A stretch of 64,000 nt of DNA from an uncultured Draconibacterium sp. (lineage in GTDB: Bacteria; Bacteroidota; Bacteroidia; Bacteroidales; Prolixibacteraceae): the NCBI RefSeq assembly GCF_963676735.1, contig NZ_OY781464.1:4249001-4313000 (forward strand). The letters run 5' to 3'. The position numbers and the translations under genes were made by a program. Position 1 is the first letter of the stretch; the number at the start of each line of letters is the position of its first letter. Of the stretch, positions 44,509 to 53,150 are shown piece after piece. Below the pieces are notes generated by a model. That model did no database searches and was not told the origin of the DNA. It was given only the letters and a program-made list of their open reading frames with translations.

Positions 44509-45222
44509 ATGAACATTCAGAAAATTGGAAAACTGCTGGTTATTTTATTTATAGTAACCGGCTTTGCGGCATGCAACGACGACGAAACAGAGAATTTTGA
44601 ATTAATCGGTGAGGTTTTAACTACCAAACGTACAATTAACGGAGAAGACAAATACGCCCAAACCTACTACGCGTATGCTAACCAGGGCATGGACTCGGCC
44701 GTAGTTATTCTTCCCAACGGCACAAACGTTGCACTTTCCTCCGGGGGCTCGCAAAATCTTACCTACATGAAAGAACCTTCAATGGAAGATTATTCGGCCT
44801 TTGCTGCCGGAGCCGGAAATTATGAATTTGTGGTTAAATCAAACGACCTTGAATACACTGCAACAGAAAACCACGTATTTACCGACATTAGCATTCCAAC
44901 TATTGATTCGGTTGGCTTAGACTACGCAAACCAGCTGGTTGGTGTAGCCTGGGAAAATTACGAAGATGCCGACACCTATGTTGTACGACTATTTGATGAA
45001 GACCGAGAAACCGTTTTTATTAGTTATTACTTTGCCGACACAGCATACGAAATTACCCTCGACAGCAGCACTGGCTCGTGGCAAAAAACATTACAAGACG
45101 GCTCAACCTACACAATAGAGGTGCAGGCCATGATATTTGACGAGGAAGCTACTGACTCCGATTATTATTTTCACATTCAATCCATTGCAATTGGATCAGA
45201 AGAATTTATTTGGCAAGAATAA
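44509..45222 (+). CDS. Lipoprotein of unknown function, second of a duplicated pair
   Basis: The 237-residue protein is a paralogue of 43591-44307 with the same lipoprotein signal (FAACNDDE) and block order. The frame opens with a GTG at 44506, but the ATG at 44509 directly after it is the natural start. The central part has VVRLFDEDRE and a TGSWQKTLQDG.TYT segment matching GSWSETPEAGKVYT in the first copy. It also ends in a hairpin terminator of the same sequence type, so the unit of duplication probably included the terminator. Confidence 0.75.
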   Translation: MNIQKIGKLLVILFIVTGFAACNDDETENFELIGEVLTTKRTINGEDKYAQTYYAYANQGMDSAVVILPNGTNVALSSGGSQNLTYMKEPSMEDYSAFAAGAGNYEFVVKSNDLEYTATENHVFTDISIPTIDSVGLDYANQLVGVAWENYEDADTYVVRLFDEDRETVFISYYFADTAYEITLDSSTGSWQKTLQDGSTYTIEVQAMIFDEEATDSDYYFHIQSIAIGSEEFIWQE

Positions 45223-45243
45223 ATTAAATTCACCACCGCATAC

Positions 45244-45272
45244 AACCGCTTGAATATCAGGCGGTTTTTTTA
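45244..45272 (+). terminator. Terminator after the second lipoprotein gene
   Basis: AACCGCTTGA pairs with TCAGGCGGTT (one G-T pair), followed by T. It is nearly the same stem as the terminator at 44326. Confidence 0.8.
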
Positions 45273-45287
45273 TACCACAAATCATAC

Positions 45288-45412
45288 TACTATATTTATA
45301 GTATTTTTTCTATTAAAATAGTTTTATTTCTAAATAATTAGTACTATGTTTGTAGTATAAATATTTTTAGTATGATTTTTGTACTCGGCACTTACTACTA
45401 AAAATCTTAGTA
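45288..45412 (+). promoter_or_regulatory. BlaI-type operator array and -7 box
   Basis: Four dyads built from TACTA/TAGTA lie before the blaI-like gene: 45288-45303 (TACTATA..TATAGTA), 45342-45357 (TACTA-N6-TAGTA), 45369-45385 (AGTA-N9-TACT) and 45396-45412 (TACTAA-N5-TTAGTA). Centres are about 54, 27.5 and 27 bases apart. The second dyad contains TATGTTTG (45345-45352), a TAnnTTTG -7 box, so repressor binding would block the promoter. Confidence 0.65.
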
Positions 45413-45421
45413 CTGTATAAA

Positions 45422-45799
45422 ATGAAAACACTAACAAAAGCGGAAGAACAAGTGATGCAAATCCTTTGGGATTTGAAAGAGGGAGTTGTAAAACAAGTTG
45501 TTGAAGGCTTTGGAGAAAGCAAACCCGCCTACACCACCGTTGCAACGGTTTTAAATGTATTGGAAAAAAAGGGTTTTGTTTCGCGACGAAAAATTGGAAA
45601 TACGAATCTTTTTTCGCCCGCAGTTAGTAAAACCGAATATACCAAAGTTCAGTTCTCTTCGCTTCTTAAAAACTACTTTAACGGTTCGTTTCCTAAAATG
45701 GCAACATTTTTTGCCCGCGAAAATAACCTGGGAATGGAAGAATTGGAAGAGATGCTTAAGCTTACCGAGAATGAATTAAACAAAGAGAACAAAAAATAG
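45422..45799 (+). CDS. BlaI/MecI/CopY family repressor
   Basis: The 125-residue protein has the BlaI winged helix (LTKAEEQVMQILWDL, then a VATVLNVLEKKGFVSRRKIGNT recognition and wing region) and a C-terminal dimerisation helix. Such repressors bind TACA/TACTA-type dyads and are cleaved or released when the partner membrane protease is activated. Four dyads precede the gene, so it very likely represses itself. The partner M56 protein gene starts 2 bases after its stop. Confidence 0.92.
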   Translation: MKTLTKAEEQVMQILWDLKEGVVKQVVEGFGESKPAYTTVATVLNVLEKKGFVSRRKIGNTNLFSPAVSKTEYTKVQFSSLLKNYFNGSFPKMATFFARENNLGMEELEEMLKLTENELNKENKK

Positions 45800-45801
45800 C
45801 C

Positions 45802-47478
45802 ATGGAAACTTTATTACAATATCTACTGAATTCATCAGCCGGAATTGCCTTGTTTTTTATGGTATACTGGCTGTTTTTGCGGCACGAAACCTTCCATGCC
45901 GCTAACCGCTGGTTTTTGGTAGCATCACTTTTTCTGGCCATTATGCTCCCATTAATTCCTGTTCAATACGATGTTTTAATTGAAGCACAAAATCAAAAAA
46001 CAGCCACCCGCACAATTAGCGACACCTTTAAAAATATACCGGTTTTTGCGGCTACCGATGAAGCAACCAGCCATTTTGGTTGGCAGCAGGCCATACTACT
46101 TGTTTACCTTACCGGAGCTGCCATATTCTTTATTCGCTTACTTACCCAAACTCTTGTGCTTATTCATTTAATGATGAAATACCGTGTAAAATCGTTTAAC
46201 GGTGTTCGCATTGTTGAAAACGAAAAATACGGACTCCCCTTTTCATTTTTTAATATCGTATTTCTAAATCCGAAGTTTCACACACAGGACGACCTGCCGG
46301 AAATTCTGGCTCACGAAAAAGTGCACATTCGTGAGAATCACTGGTTCGACCTGCTTCTTATAGAACTGTTAACAGTCATCTTTTGGTTCAACCCATTTAT
46401 TTGGTTGTTTGAACGAGCAATTAAACAAAACCATGAGTACCTGGCCGACAAAGGTGTCCTTGCGCAGGGACACACTGTAGGCCGCTACCAGGCTTTATTA
46501 GTAAACCAGCTAATGGGCATGCAAATTATTGGCATTACCAATAACCTGAATTTTGCCCTTAGCACAAATCGATTAAAAATGATGACGAAAAAGAAAACAT
46601 CAGCCCGCCGGCTGATAAAATTAACCTGGGCATTGCCCGCTCTTGCGCTATTGTTGTTCGCTTTTGCCGAACCGCAATACACCTACAAGAATGCTGAACT
46701 AATAGGAAACAAAACCGTTGCAACCGAAACGAAATCGGAGAAAGAACTTACTATTGTTGGTAAAGTTGTTTCGAAAGAAACGGGTGACGTAATTCCCGGA
46801 GCTTCAATAGTTATTAAAGGCTCAACGGTGGGTTGCGTGTCAGACCGCGATGGAACTTTTACGCTTGTTGATACAAATCCAACGGTAAAAGCTGATGGTA
46901 GTTTGAGTACCGAAGTTGTGGTTTCGTTTGTTGGCCTAAAAACCATTGTGAATTCAATTTCGGCCTCCGGGTCGGCGATAAACAAAGCCAAACATACCTT
47001 TCAGATGGAAGAGGCTGTTCAAATGATTTACAACCGAGCGTACACTGGTGAACAGTTAGTTCCTCCACCACCACCGCCACCGCCTGCAAATAAAAACAAA
47101 ACTGAAAAAATCGTTAAGAAAGGCGACAAAAGTGCAAACGTTCCTCCTCCACCACCGCCTGCAACAGGCGAAAAAGAAGTGTTTTTTATTGTAGAAGACA
47201 TGCCGAAATACCCCGGAGGATTCGAGGCATTGAGTAACTACATTGAGAAAATGCAAAAGAAAATTGCTGTTCAGAAAAAAGTTAGCGGCAAAGCCAAAGT
47301 AAGCTTTACCGTATCAACATCAGGCAAAGTAACCGATATTAAAGTGGTTGAAAAAGATAACGACATGGCAGCCAAAGGAGCTTATATGCTTGCCAATGAA
47401 ATGCAGAACTGGACTCCCGGTTACCAGCGCGGAAAAGCCGTTTCAGTTAAATATGTTTTACCTGTAGAATTTAAATAA
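45802..47478 (+). CDS. BlaR1-like M56 membrane protease with carboxypeptidase-regulatory and TonB C-terminal domains
   Basis: The 558-residue protein begins with membrane helices (about 10-55 and 96-122). The M56 zinc protease site is HEKVH (171-175), with the later E212 in NHEYLADK. Another helix lies at about 275-290. The periplasmic part has a CarboxypepD_reg-like domain (about 313-395), two proline-rich stretches (PPPPPPPPA and PPPPPPA) and a TonB C-terminal domain (about 465-558, FTVSTSGKVTDIKVVEK). It should sense an envelope signal and inactivate the BlaI-type repressor. Unlike BlaR1 there is no penicillin-binding domain, so a beta-lactam need not be the signal. The TonB domain might contact an outer-membrane partner. 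Confidence 0.88.
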   Translation: METLLQYLLNSSAGIALFFMVYWLFLRHETFHAANRWFLVASLFLAIMLPLIPVQYDVLIEAQNQKTATRTISDTFKNIPVFAATDEATSHFGWQQAILLVYLTGAAIFFIRLLTQTLVLIHLMMKYRVKSFNGVRIVENEKYGLPFSFFNIVFLNPKFHTQDDLPEILAHEKVHIRENHWFDLLLIELLTVIFWFNPFIWLFERAIKQNHEYLADKGVLAQGHTVGRYQALLVNQLMGMQIIGITNNLNFALSTNRLKMMTKKKTSARRLIKLTWALPALALLLFAFAEPQYTYKNAELIGNKTVATETKSEKELTIVGKVVSKETGDVIPGASIVIKGSTVGCVSDRDGTFTLVDTNPTVKADGSLSTEVVVSFVGLKTIVNSISASGSAINKAKHTFQMEEAVQMIYNRAYTGEQLVPPPPPPPPANKNKTEKIVKKGDKSANVPPPPPPATGEKEVFFIVEDMPKYPGGFEALSNYIEKMQKKIAVQKKVSGKAKVSFTVSTSGKVTDIKVVEKDNDMAAKGAYMLANEMQNWTPGYQRGKAVSVKYVLPVEFK

Positions 47479-47503
47479 ACAGAAAATTATAAAAATTACG
47501 GTT

Positions 47504-47535
47504 CACCCGTTGACTTTTGTCATCGGGTGTTTTTT
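47504..47535 (+). terminator. Terminator after the blaI-M56 operon
   Basis: CACCCG...CGGGTG with an inner TGAC/GTCA helix and a TTTT loop, followed by six T. Confidence 0.8.
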
Positions 47536-47600
47536 GTTCCTGAATCTTTGTGCCTTAACGCCTTTGTGGTTAATTTTATTCTTTTTAAAAGTAGCAGGCC

Positions 47601-48170
47601 ATGAAATCATTGTACTTCAAAACCGCAAAAGACTGGGAAACCTGGTTGGTCCAAAACCACCAAAAAGAATCGGAGATAAAACTTATCTATTATAAAAAGC
47701 ACACGAAAAAACCTTGTATTACCTACGACGAGTCGGTAAAAATTGCCCTCTGCTACGGTTGGATAGATAGCCTGGTTAACCGCATTGATGAGGAGTGTTA
47801 CACCCGAAAATTCAGTGTACGAAAATCAAACAGTGTTTGGTCGGAATTGAATAAAAAACGGGTAGCAGAACTCATCGATGCTGGTAAAATGCAAGCTGCC
47901 GGAATGCGTCTGGTTGACATTGCCAAACAAAACGGAAAATGGGATGAAGTAATTGAACCACCCAAAACCAATCTCGAAATTTCAGCGGACTTTAAAGCTG
48001 CACTTGATGAAAATGCAAAAGCACAACGCTTTTTCAAAAGCCTTACCAAAGCCCAAAAAAATCAATTTATCAAATGGATTAATGTGGCGAAGCGCCAAGG
48101 GACAAAAGAAAAACGGATTCAGGAATCTATTGAATTGCTGGCTAATAAAAAGACGTTAGGATTAAAGTAA
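47601..48170 (+). CDS. YdeI/OmdA family protein
   Basis: The 189-residue protein matches the YdeI family: WETWLVQNHQKESEIKLIYYKK, IALCYGWIDSLVNRID, YTRKFSVRKSNSVWSELN, and the C-terminal AKAQRFFKSLTKAQKNQFIKWI block. It is cytoplasmic. Relatives have been linked to bacteriocin protection and peptide resistance, but the biochemical role is unknown. It has an ATG start after the terminator of the M56 operon and is convergent with the alpha-glucan enzyme operon. Confidence 0.88.
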   Translation: MKSLYFKTAKDWETWLVQNHQKESEIKLIYYKKHTKKPCITYDESVKIALCYGWIDSLVNRIDEECYTRKFSVRKSNSVWSELNKKRVAELIDAGKMQAAGMRLVDIAKQNGKWDEVIEPPKTNLEISADFKAALDENAKAQRFFKSLTKAQKNQFIKWINVAKRQGTKEKRIQESIELLANKKTLGLK

Positions 48171-48179
48171 GACCGCTAT

Positions 48180-48214
48180 AAAAAACGAAAGGCCGGTTCA
48201 ATAACCAGCCCTTT
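48180..48214 (-). terminator. Probable terminator of the alpha-glucan enzyme operon
   Basis: On the minus strand AAAGGGCTGGTT and AACCGGCCTTT form an imperfect stem (one bulge, one G-T pair), followed by a T-rich run. Confidence 0.5.
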
Positions 48215-48330
48215 CTCAATCAACCTAAACCTAAACTAAACCAAAAACCAAACCATCTTATGGTATGTAAATCTTTATGAAGAAAGATTTGTAACAGTAG
48301 AACACAAGTAGTAAAAAAAGGTTTACCGAA

Positions 48331-49266
48331 CTATCGTTTTTTTTCAATTTCCTTTTTCAACAGAAACTCTAAAGGAATATTAAGGCGTTTTTTCCAGGCC
48401 TCCTCAGAATGATTCTCGCCTTCGAATTTCATTGTTAACCAATTAGAATGGTCATATCCATTTTGCAGCATAAGGCTATCGGCTATTTTTTGGTAAGGCT
48501 CGTAATAGGCATCCAGTGTTTCTGTTCCAAAATCGAAATAAATTTTATGAGCTTTGGCTTCCGGCAAGTTCGCTGCCATGTATTCCTTAAACTTTCCGGG
48601 AATCGGATTATTATCATCATTAAAAATCCCTATCCAGTGCGTAGAAAGGCAGGCTGCACCTCCAAAAACATCCGGGTATTCGCAAATGGCATACATCGAA
48701 ATTAGCCCGCCCATGCTCGATCCGGCCACAAAAGTCTCCTCGCGGTTTGCCCTGGTTGAATACTTTGCGTCAACAAATGGCTTAAGCTCTTTAACCAAAA
48801 ACTTCAGATAGTTGTCTGATTGTACCTCAACCGCAAAAAGCTCTTTGTGCGTAAGTAAAGAATCGCGGTAGGCTTCATCAAGCATTTCAAAGGGCTTTTG
48901 CGGAAAATACTCGGAGTGACGTCTCTCGTTATTCCAAATACCAACCACTATTGTTTCGCGAATTTTCCCGCTTTTTAACAAGGCAGTCATTGCATCATCA
49001 ACACCCCAGTCTTGTTTATTCCAGGTTTTTGTAGAGTCGAACAGCATTTGCCCATCGTGCATATATAAAACCGCATACATTTTTTTGTCAGAGTATCCCT
49101 GGGGTAACCAAACATCAACATTTCGGGGCTTTACAAAGTCCGAACCGAAGTTCTCAATTCGTTCAACCCTTCCACTGCTAACGCTCACTGCCGACTCCAT
49201 TTGTGTATTCTCTGTACATGAAACAATTGCAACTACCGCAATGATTAGGTAAATAATATTTTTCAT
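48331..49266 (-). CDS. Esterase-like alpha/beta-hydrolase lipoprotein
   Basis: The 311-residue protein has a lipoprotein signal with Cys at 17 (AIVSCTEN). The alpha/beta-hydrolase domain resembles enterochelin-esterase/antigen-85-type enzymes: VDVWLPQGYSDKKMYAVLYMHDGQ, and the nucleophile S184 in AGSSMGG. A late His in FEGENHSEEAW probably completes the triad. An earlier in-frame ATG (49293) would place nine residues before the signal peptide, so the start at 49266 is preferred. It is the last gene of the leftward alpha-glucan operon, 52 bases after the GH13 lipoprotein gene. It may remove acyl groups from substrate, but could act on something else. Confidence 0.82.
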   Translation of the reverse strand: MKNIIYLIIAVVAIVSCTENTQMESAVSVSSGRVERIENFGSDFVKPRNVDVWLPQGYSDKKMYAVLYMHDGQMLFDSTKTWNKQDWGVDDAMTALLKSGKIRETIVVGIWNNERRHSEYFPQKPFEMLDEAYRDSLLTHKELFAVEVQSDNYLKFLVKELKPFVDAKYSTRANREETFVAGSSMGGLISMYAICEYPDVFGGAACLSTHWIGIFNDDNNPIPGKFKEYMAANLPEAKAHKIYFDFGTETLDAYYEPYQKIADSLMLQNGYDHSNWLTMKFEGENHSEEAWKKRLNIPLEFLLKKEIEKKR

Positions 49267-49318
49267 TTTCTTGTTTAGTTCTACCGGGAACAAACAGCTT
49301 AAGTCTGGTTGTTTCGCA

Positions 49319-51178
49319 CTATTCCATTTTCAAAATAAACGATTCTAATCCGGCAAGTCCGATGTTAATAAAACCGGTGCCATCTTTTATTTCCAATTTA
49401 TTTATTTCATCCGAAAGCTGATCAGAAAGCTTGTACGAACCATCTTTTAAATCCATTTGTGTAATAGTTTCTGCATCCAATTTTAGCTGAAACTTCTGTT
49501 CTTTTTCTTCGAAATTACAGACAATAATTAAGCGATCGTTGCCATTCCAGCGCACAAACGAGAAAACTTTGTTGGTGTAGTTTTCGGTATTTTGACGATT
49601 GTAGGTATGAATGTCTTTGTAAGCGCCCATTAATGCCGAAGAATGTGCAGAGAAACTCAACAGGGCTTTGTAAAAGGTATGTAACGCTTTTTCCTCCTGT
49701 GTAGATTGGCCTCCATCAAATTTGCCATTGTTCATCCAACGCTGGTGGGCAGGTACGCCGCAATAATCAAAAATCGAAGTACGTGTTTCGTCGCCAAAGC
49801 CCATATCCCCATCGCCGGGTTCACCAACATTCTGCCCAAAATACAGCATCGTTGGCGAGGTGCTTAAACAGGTTGAGACCACCATGGCCGGCTTTCCTTT
49901 TTGGGCGCTTCCGGCAAATCCCTTGCTGGCAATACGTTGTTCGTCGTGATTTTCCAAAAAATGCAACATGTGGTGCTCAATATCTTCCAACCCATTGTAT
50001 ATCGCAGGTAAATTATCGGTACTTCCATGGCCTTGCATAATGTGCTTCAGGGTGTCGTACAGCTCCACTTTATCGTACAAATAATCCATTTTCCCTTTAT
50101 GAATATAATCGCGGTAAAGGCTGGGATTGTATACTTCGGCTAACAAGAAAACCTCGGGATTTTTCATTTTTAAAGCCGAGTTCATGTAACTCCAAAACTC
50201 CACCGGTACCATTTCTGCCATGTCGAATCGAAAGCCATCAACACCTTTATTGAGCCAATACATGGCAATATCCAGAAATTTTTTCCAGGAGTCCGGCACA
50301 TCCTTATCAAACCAAAACTCAAAATGTTCGGTATAATCTTTTTTCTCAAAACCCTCGGGAAGGGTATCAAAATCGAAAGTGCCGTCGGGCCGCACCCCGT
50401 AATTTACTTTAACGGTTTCGTACCAATCATAAAAATGGGGCTGTGCCAAACGCGAGCCGTTACCCGTCCATTTCGCAGGATTTTCATCAAATTTGCCATC
50501 TGCCAACGGATGCTTCTCGCCTCCAAGCGGCTGATAAGCATTTAAACTTTCAGGCACTTTAAAAGCTTCGCCGGGTATGTAATAAAAATTATTATTTCGT
50601 TTGTATTCTGCCGAAGTATCGTCATGTTTACCAAAATCGTGCACGCCTTCGGGTTTTGAAATTGAGTGATAATTGCGCGCTACATGATTTGGTACAATAT
50701 CAATAATCACTTTCATTCCGTGTTGGTGGGTACGGGCAATCAGTGCTTCAAATTCTTCCAAACGTTTTTCCGGGTCTTCTGCCAAATCAGGATTTACATT
50801 GTAATAATCTTTTACTGCATAGGGCGATCCGGCGCGGCCTTTAACCACATCAGGGTCGTCATTCGAAATGCCGTAATTGCTATAATCGGTAATTACACAG
50901 TGATGCGGAACACCGGTGTACCAGATATGGGTTATTCCCATTGCTTTTAGCGAATCCAGTGCTAAGTTGGTAAAATCGTTAAATTTCCCAACACCATTTT
51001 CTTCAATGGTGCCCCAGGGTTTATTGGTGGTGTTTGTATTTCCAAACAAGCGGGTAAATACCTGATAAACTACAAATTTTCCTTCTGTTGATTCGGGTTG
51101 TTTTTGCACCTGTTTTTTGGAGGGCTGACAGGCGAATAGAATTAGGCTTATTAAAAAGAAAGAAAGAATATTTTTCAT
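49319..51178 (-). CDS. GH13 alpha-amylase, lipoprotein
   Basis: The 619-residue protein has a lipoprotein signal with Cys at 17 (LILFACQ), so it is probably on the outer membrane like SusG. The GH13 barrel has the four conserved regions: IIDIVPNH, GFRFDMAEM with nucleophile D319, LLAEVY with acid/base E348, and FLENHD with D412. A beta domain closes the C-terminus. It hydrolyses alpha-1,4-glucan to oligosaccharides. An upstream in-frame ATG at 51220 would put 14 residues before the signal peptide, so the start at 51178 is used. The gene lies 133 bases after the other GH13 gene; a hairpin in the gap (51263-51285) may lower its expression. Confidence 0.9.
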   Translation of the reverse strand: MKNILSFFLISLILFACQPSKKQVQKQPESTEGKFVVYQVFTRLFGNTNTTNKPWGTIEENGVGKFNDFTNLALDSLKAMGITHIWYTGVPHHCVITDYSNYGISNDDPDVVKGRAGSPYAVKDYYNVNPDLAEDPEKRLEEFEALIARTHQHGMKVIIDIVPNHVARNYHSISKPEGVHDFGKHDDTSAEYKRNNNFYYIPGEAFKVPESLNAYQPLGGEKHPLADGKFDENPAKWTGNGSRLAQPHFYDWYETVKVNYGVRPDGTFDFDTLPEGFEKKDYTEHFEFWFDKDVPDSWKKFLDIAMYWLNKGVDGFRFDMAEMVPVEFWSYMNSALKMKNPEVFLLAEVYNPSLYRDYIHKGKMDYLYDKVELYDTLKHIMQGHGSTDNLPAIYNGLEDIEHHMLHFLENHDEQRIASKGFAGSAQKGKPAMVVSTCLSTSPTMLYFGQNVGEPGDGDMGFGDETRTSIFDYCGVPAHQRWMNNGKFDGGQSTQEEKALHTFYKALLSFSAHSSALMGAYKDIHTYNRQNTENYTNKVFSFVRWNGNDRLIIVCNFEEKEQKFQLKLDAETITQMDLKDGSYKLSDQLSDEINKLEIKDGTGFINIGLAGLESFILKME

Positions 51179-51311
51179 CGGTTTTATGATTTTTTGATAA
51201 TGCGGCGCATGAAACGGCATTTTTTCATAAAACTTTAGTGGATGCGCCTTTCATTAATTGAAAGCCCGGAGCGCTGCCCCAGGCTATAATCTGCCCCCTC
51301 AGGGCAATTTC

Positions 51312-53150
51312 TTATTTGCTTAACTCTACAATAACTGCTGATTTTGCAGGAACCACAACTTCCGAAATATCAGAAAGTGCTTTACCCGAAATAATTTCTT
51401 TCCCGGAGGTGTAGCCATCAATTACTTCGCTGAAGCGGGCGGTTTTAATAGTTTTGGCTTCTTCGTTTTTATTCAGAATAACCATAACCGCCTCGTCGTT
51501 GGTGTAACGGAAATAGGTGTAAGTGGCATCTTCAGGAACAAAGTGCATCAGTTTTCCTTTGTGAATTACAGAAGCTGTTTTCCGCCAATTCTGTATAGTG
51601 GAAACATACTTTTTCATATCTTTTGCCGCATTGCTCAGGCCTTCTCCGGTAAAGGCATTAACGTTGTCGCCTTCCCATCCACCGGGAAAGTCCGCGCGGA
51701 TATCGCCATGCTCGCTTCCATCGTGGCGCATCAGGTTTTCTGTTCCGTAATAAATTTGCGGGATACCACGTGTTGTTAAAAAGAAAGCTACTCCCATTTT
51801 ATGCAAATCAACGTCTTCGCCAACCTGCACATAAAACCGCGACATATCGTGGTTATCCGGGAAAATGGTTAAATCCTCCGGTGCCGGATACTGAAAATCG
51901 TTGGCTAGTGCTTCGTAGATTTGAATTAATCCGCCGCCCCAGCTTTCTTCGTTTTTTAAGCCTTCAGCAACAGCACTTTGTAGCGGAAAGTCCATCATAC
52001 TTGGGGCATAATTTTTATATCCGTCGGCATTGTATTTCCCTAATTGCCAATACGAAACAATGGCGGGATTAAGACTCCATTCTTCGCCAACAATATTAAA
52101 ATTTGGGTATTCTTCCAGCAATTCTTTTGTCCAGTCGGCCATCATATTTTTATCGGGATAAGGCCACGTATCTTGTCTAATCCCCTCTAATCCAACATAC
52201 TCTACCCACCAAACGCTGTTCTGAATAAGGTATTTTGATAAAAACGGATTACGCTGATTCATATCGGGCATAGCCGTCACAAACCACCCGTCAACCATAC
52301 CTTTTACATCAGCAGCTGAAGCGTGCGGATCCTGGTTTACCGTTCGGCGATGATTGGTAATTTTTATATCAGGATAGTTGTTTATCCAGTCTTTTGACGG
52401 CATGTCGTTCATCCACCAATGCTCTGAACCACAGTGATTAAAAATCAGGTCCATGATTAGTTTCATTCCCCGCTTATCTAATTCTTCGTTCAGTTCGCGG
52501 TATTCATCGTTAGTTCCGTAACGGCGGTCAACCTGGTAAAAATCGGTACAGGCGTAGCCATGGTACGACGATTCGGGCATATCGTTTTCTAGCACAGGGT
52601 TAAGCCAGACAGCTGTAAATCCCATTTCCTGCAAATAATCCAGCGAATTTATTATACCACGCAAGTCGCCACCATGGCGGCCGTAATTGTAATCGCGGTC
52701 CAGACCTTCTTTCATGCCCTCTACTTCGTCGTTGCTGGTATCGCCATTCACAAAGCGGTCGGGTGTAATCAGGTAAATTACATCGGAAGAATTAAAACCT
52801 ACCCGACTGGCAGAACCAGCTTCACGTTCCCACAATTCGTAGTTGTAGGTATCAACTACATTATTTCCGTTTTTAAACTGAATATCGAAACTTCCGGGTT
52901 TAACCTCCTTGCAAAGTTTCAAATCAACAAAAAGGTAATTCGGGTTTTCAACTTTTGTTATCGAAACAATTTCAACACCCTCATAGTTAATCACCACATC
53001 GGTTTTAGAGATGTCTTCACCATAAACCATCAATTGCAGGTCTGGCGATTTCATTCCGGCCCACCAGTTTGGTGGTTCAACACGACTAACCTCCTGTGCG
53101 GTAACATTCAGCGAAAGAAGTATAATTAATAGGCTTATTAGATTTTTCAT
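51312..53150 (-). CDS. GH13 neopullulanase/cyclomaltodextrinase-like enzyme (SusA type)
   Basis: The 612-residue protein has a signal peptide (ending NVTAQ) without a lipobox, so it is periplasmic. It has an N-terminal early-set domain (about 22-110: VEPPNWWAGMKSPDLQLMVYG) typical of SusA-like enzymes. The GH13 regions are LIMDLIFNHCG, GIRQDTWPYP with nucleophile D327, IVGEEWSL with acid/base E356, and FPDNHD with D435. It would cut imported oligosaccharides to maltose and glucose. The ATG overlaps the GH65 stop by four bases, so the two are translationally coupled. Confidence 0.92.
   Translation of the reverse strand: MKNLISLLIILLSLNVTAQEVSRVEPPNWWAGMKSPDLQLMVYGEDISKTDVVINYEGVEIVSITKVENPNYLFVDLKLCKEVKPGSFDIQFKNGNNVVDTYNYELWEREAGSASRVGFNSSDVIYLITPDRFVNGDTSNDEVEGMKEGLDRDYNYGRHGGDLRGIINSLDYLQEMGFTAVWLNPVLENDMPESSYHGYACTDFYQVDRRYGTNDEYRELNEELDKRGMKLIMDLIFNHCGSEHWWMNDMPSKDWINNYPDIKITNHRRTVNQDPHASAADVKGMVDGWFVTAMPDMNQRNPFLSKYLIQNSVWWVEYVGLEGIRQDTWPYPDKNMMADWTKELLEEYPNFNIVGEEWSLNPAIVSYWQLGKYNADGYKNYAPSMMDFPLQSAVAEGLKNEESWGGGLIQIYEALANDFQYPAPEDLTIFPDNHDMSRFYVQVGEDVDLHKMGVAFFLTTRGIPQIYYGTENLMRHDGSEHGDIRADFPGGWEGDNVNAFTGEGLSNAAKDMKKYVSTIQNWRKTASVIHKGKLMHFVPEDATYTYFRYTNDEAVMVILNKNEEAKTIKTARFSEVIDGYTSGKEIISGKALSDISEVVVPAKSAVIVELSK

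Noticed and set aside
49267..49293. Upstream ATG starts for the esterase (49293), GH13 lipoprotein (51220) and GH65 (55531)
   Set aside because: Each would add 9-16 residues before a lipoprotein signal or before the family N-terminus, or overlap the upstream gene.
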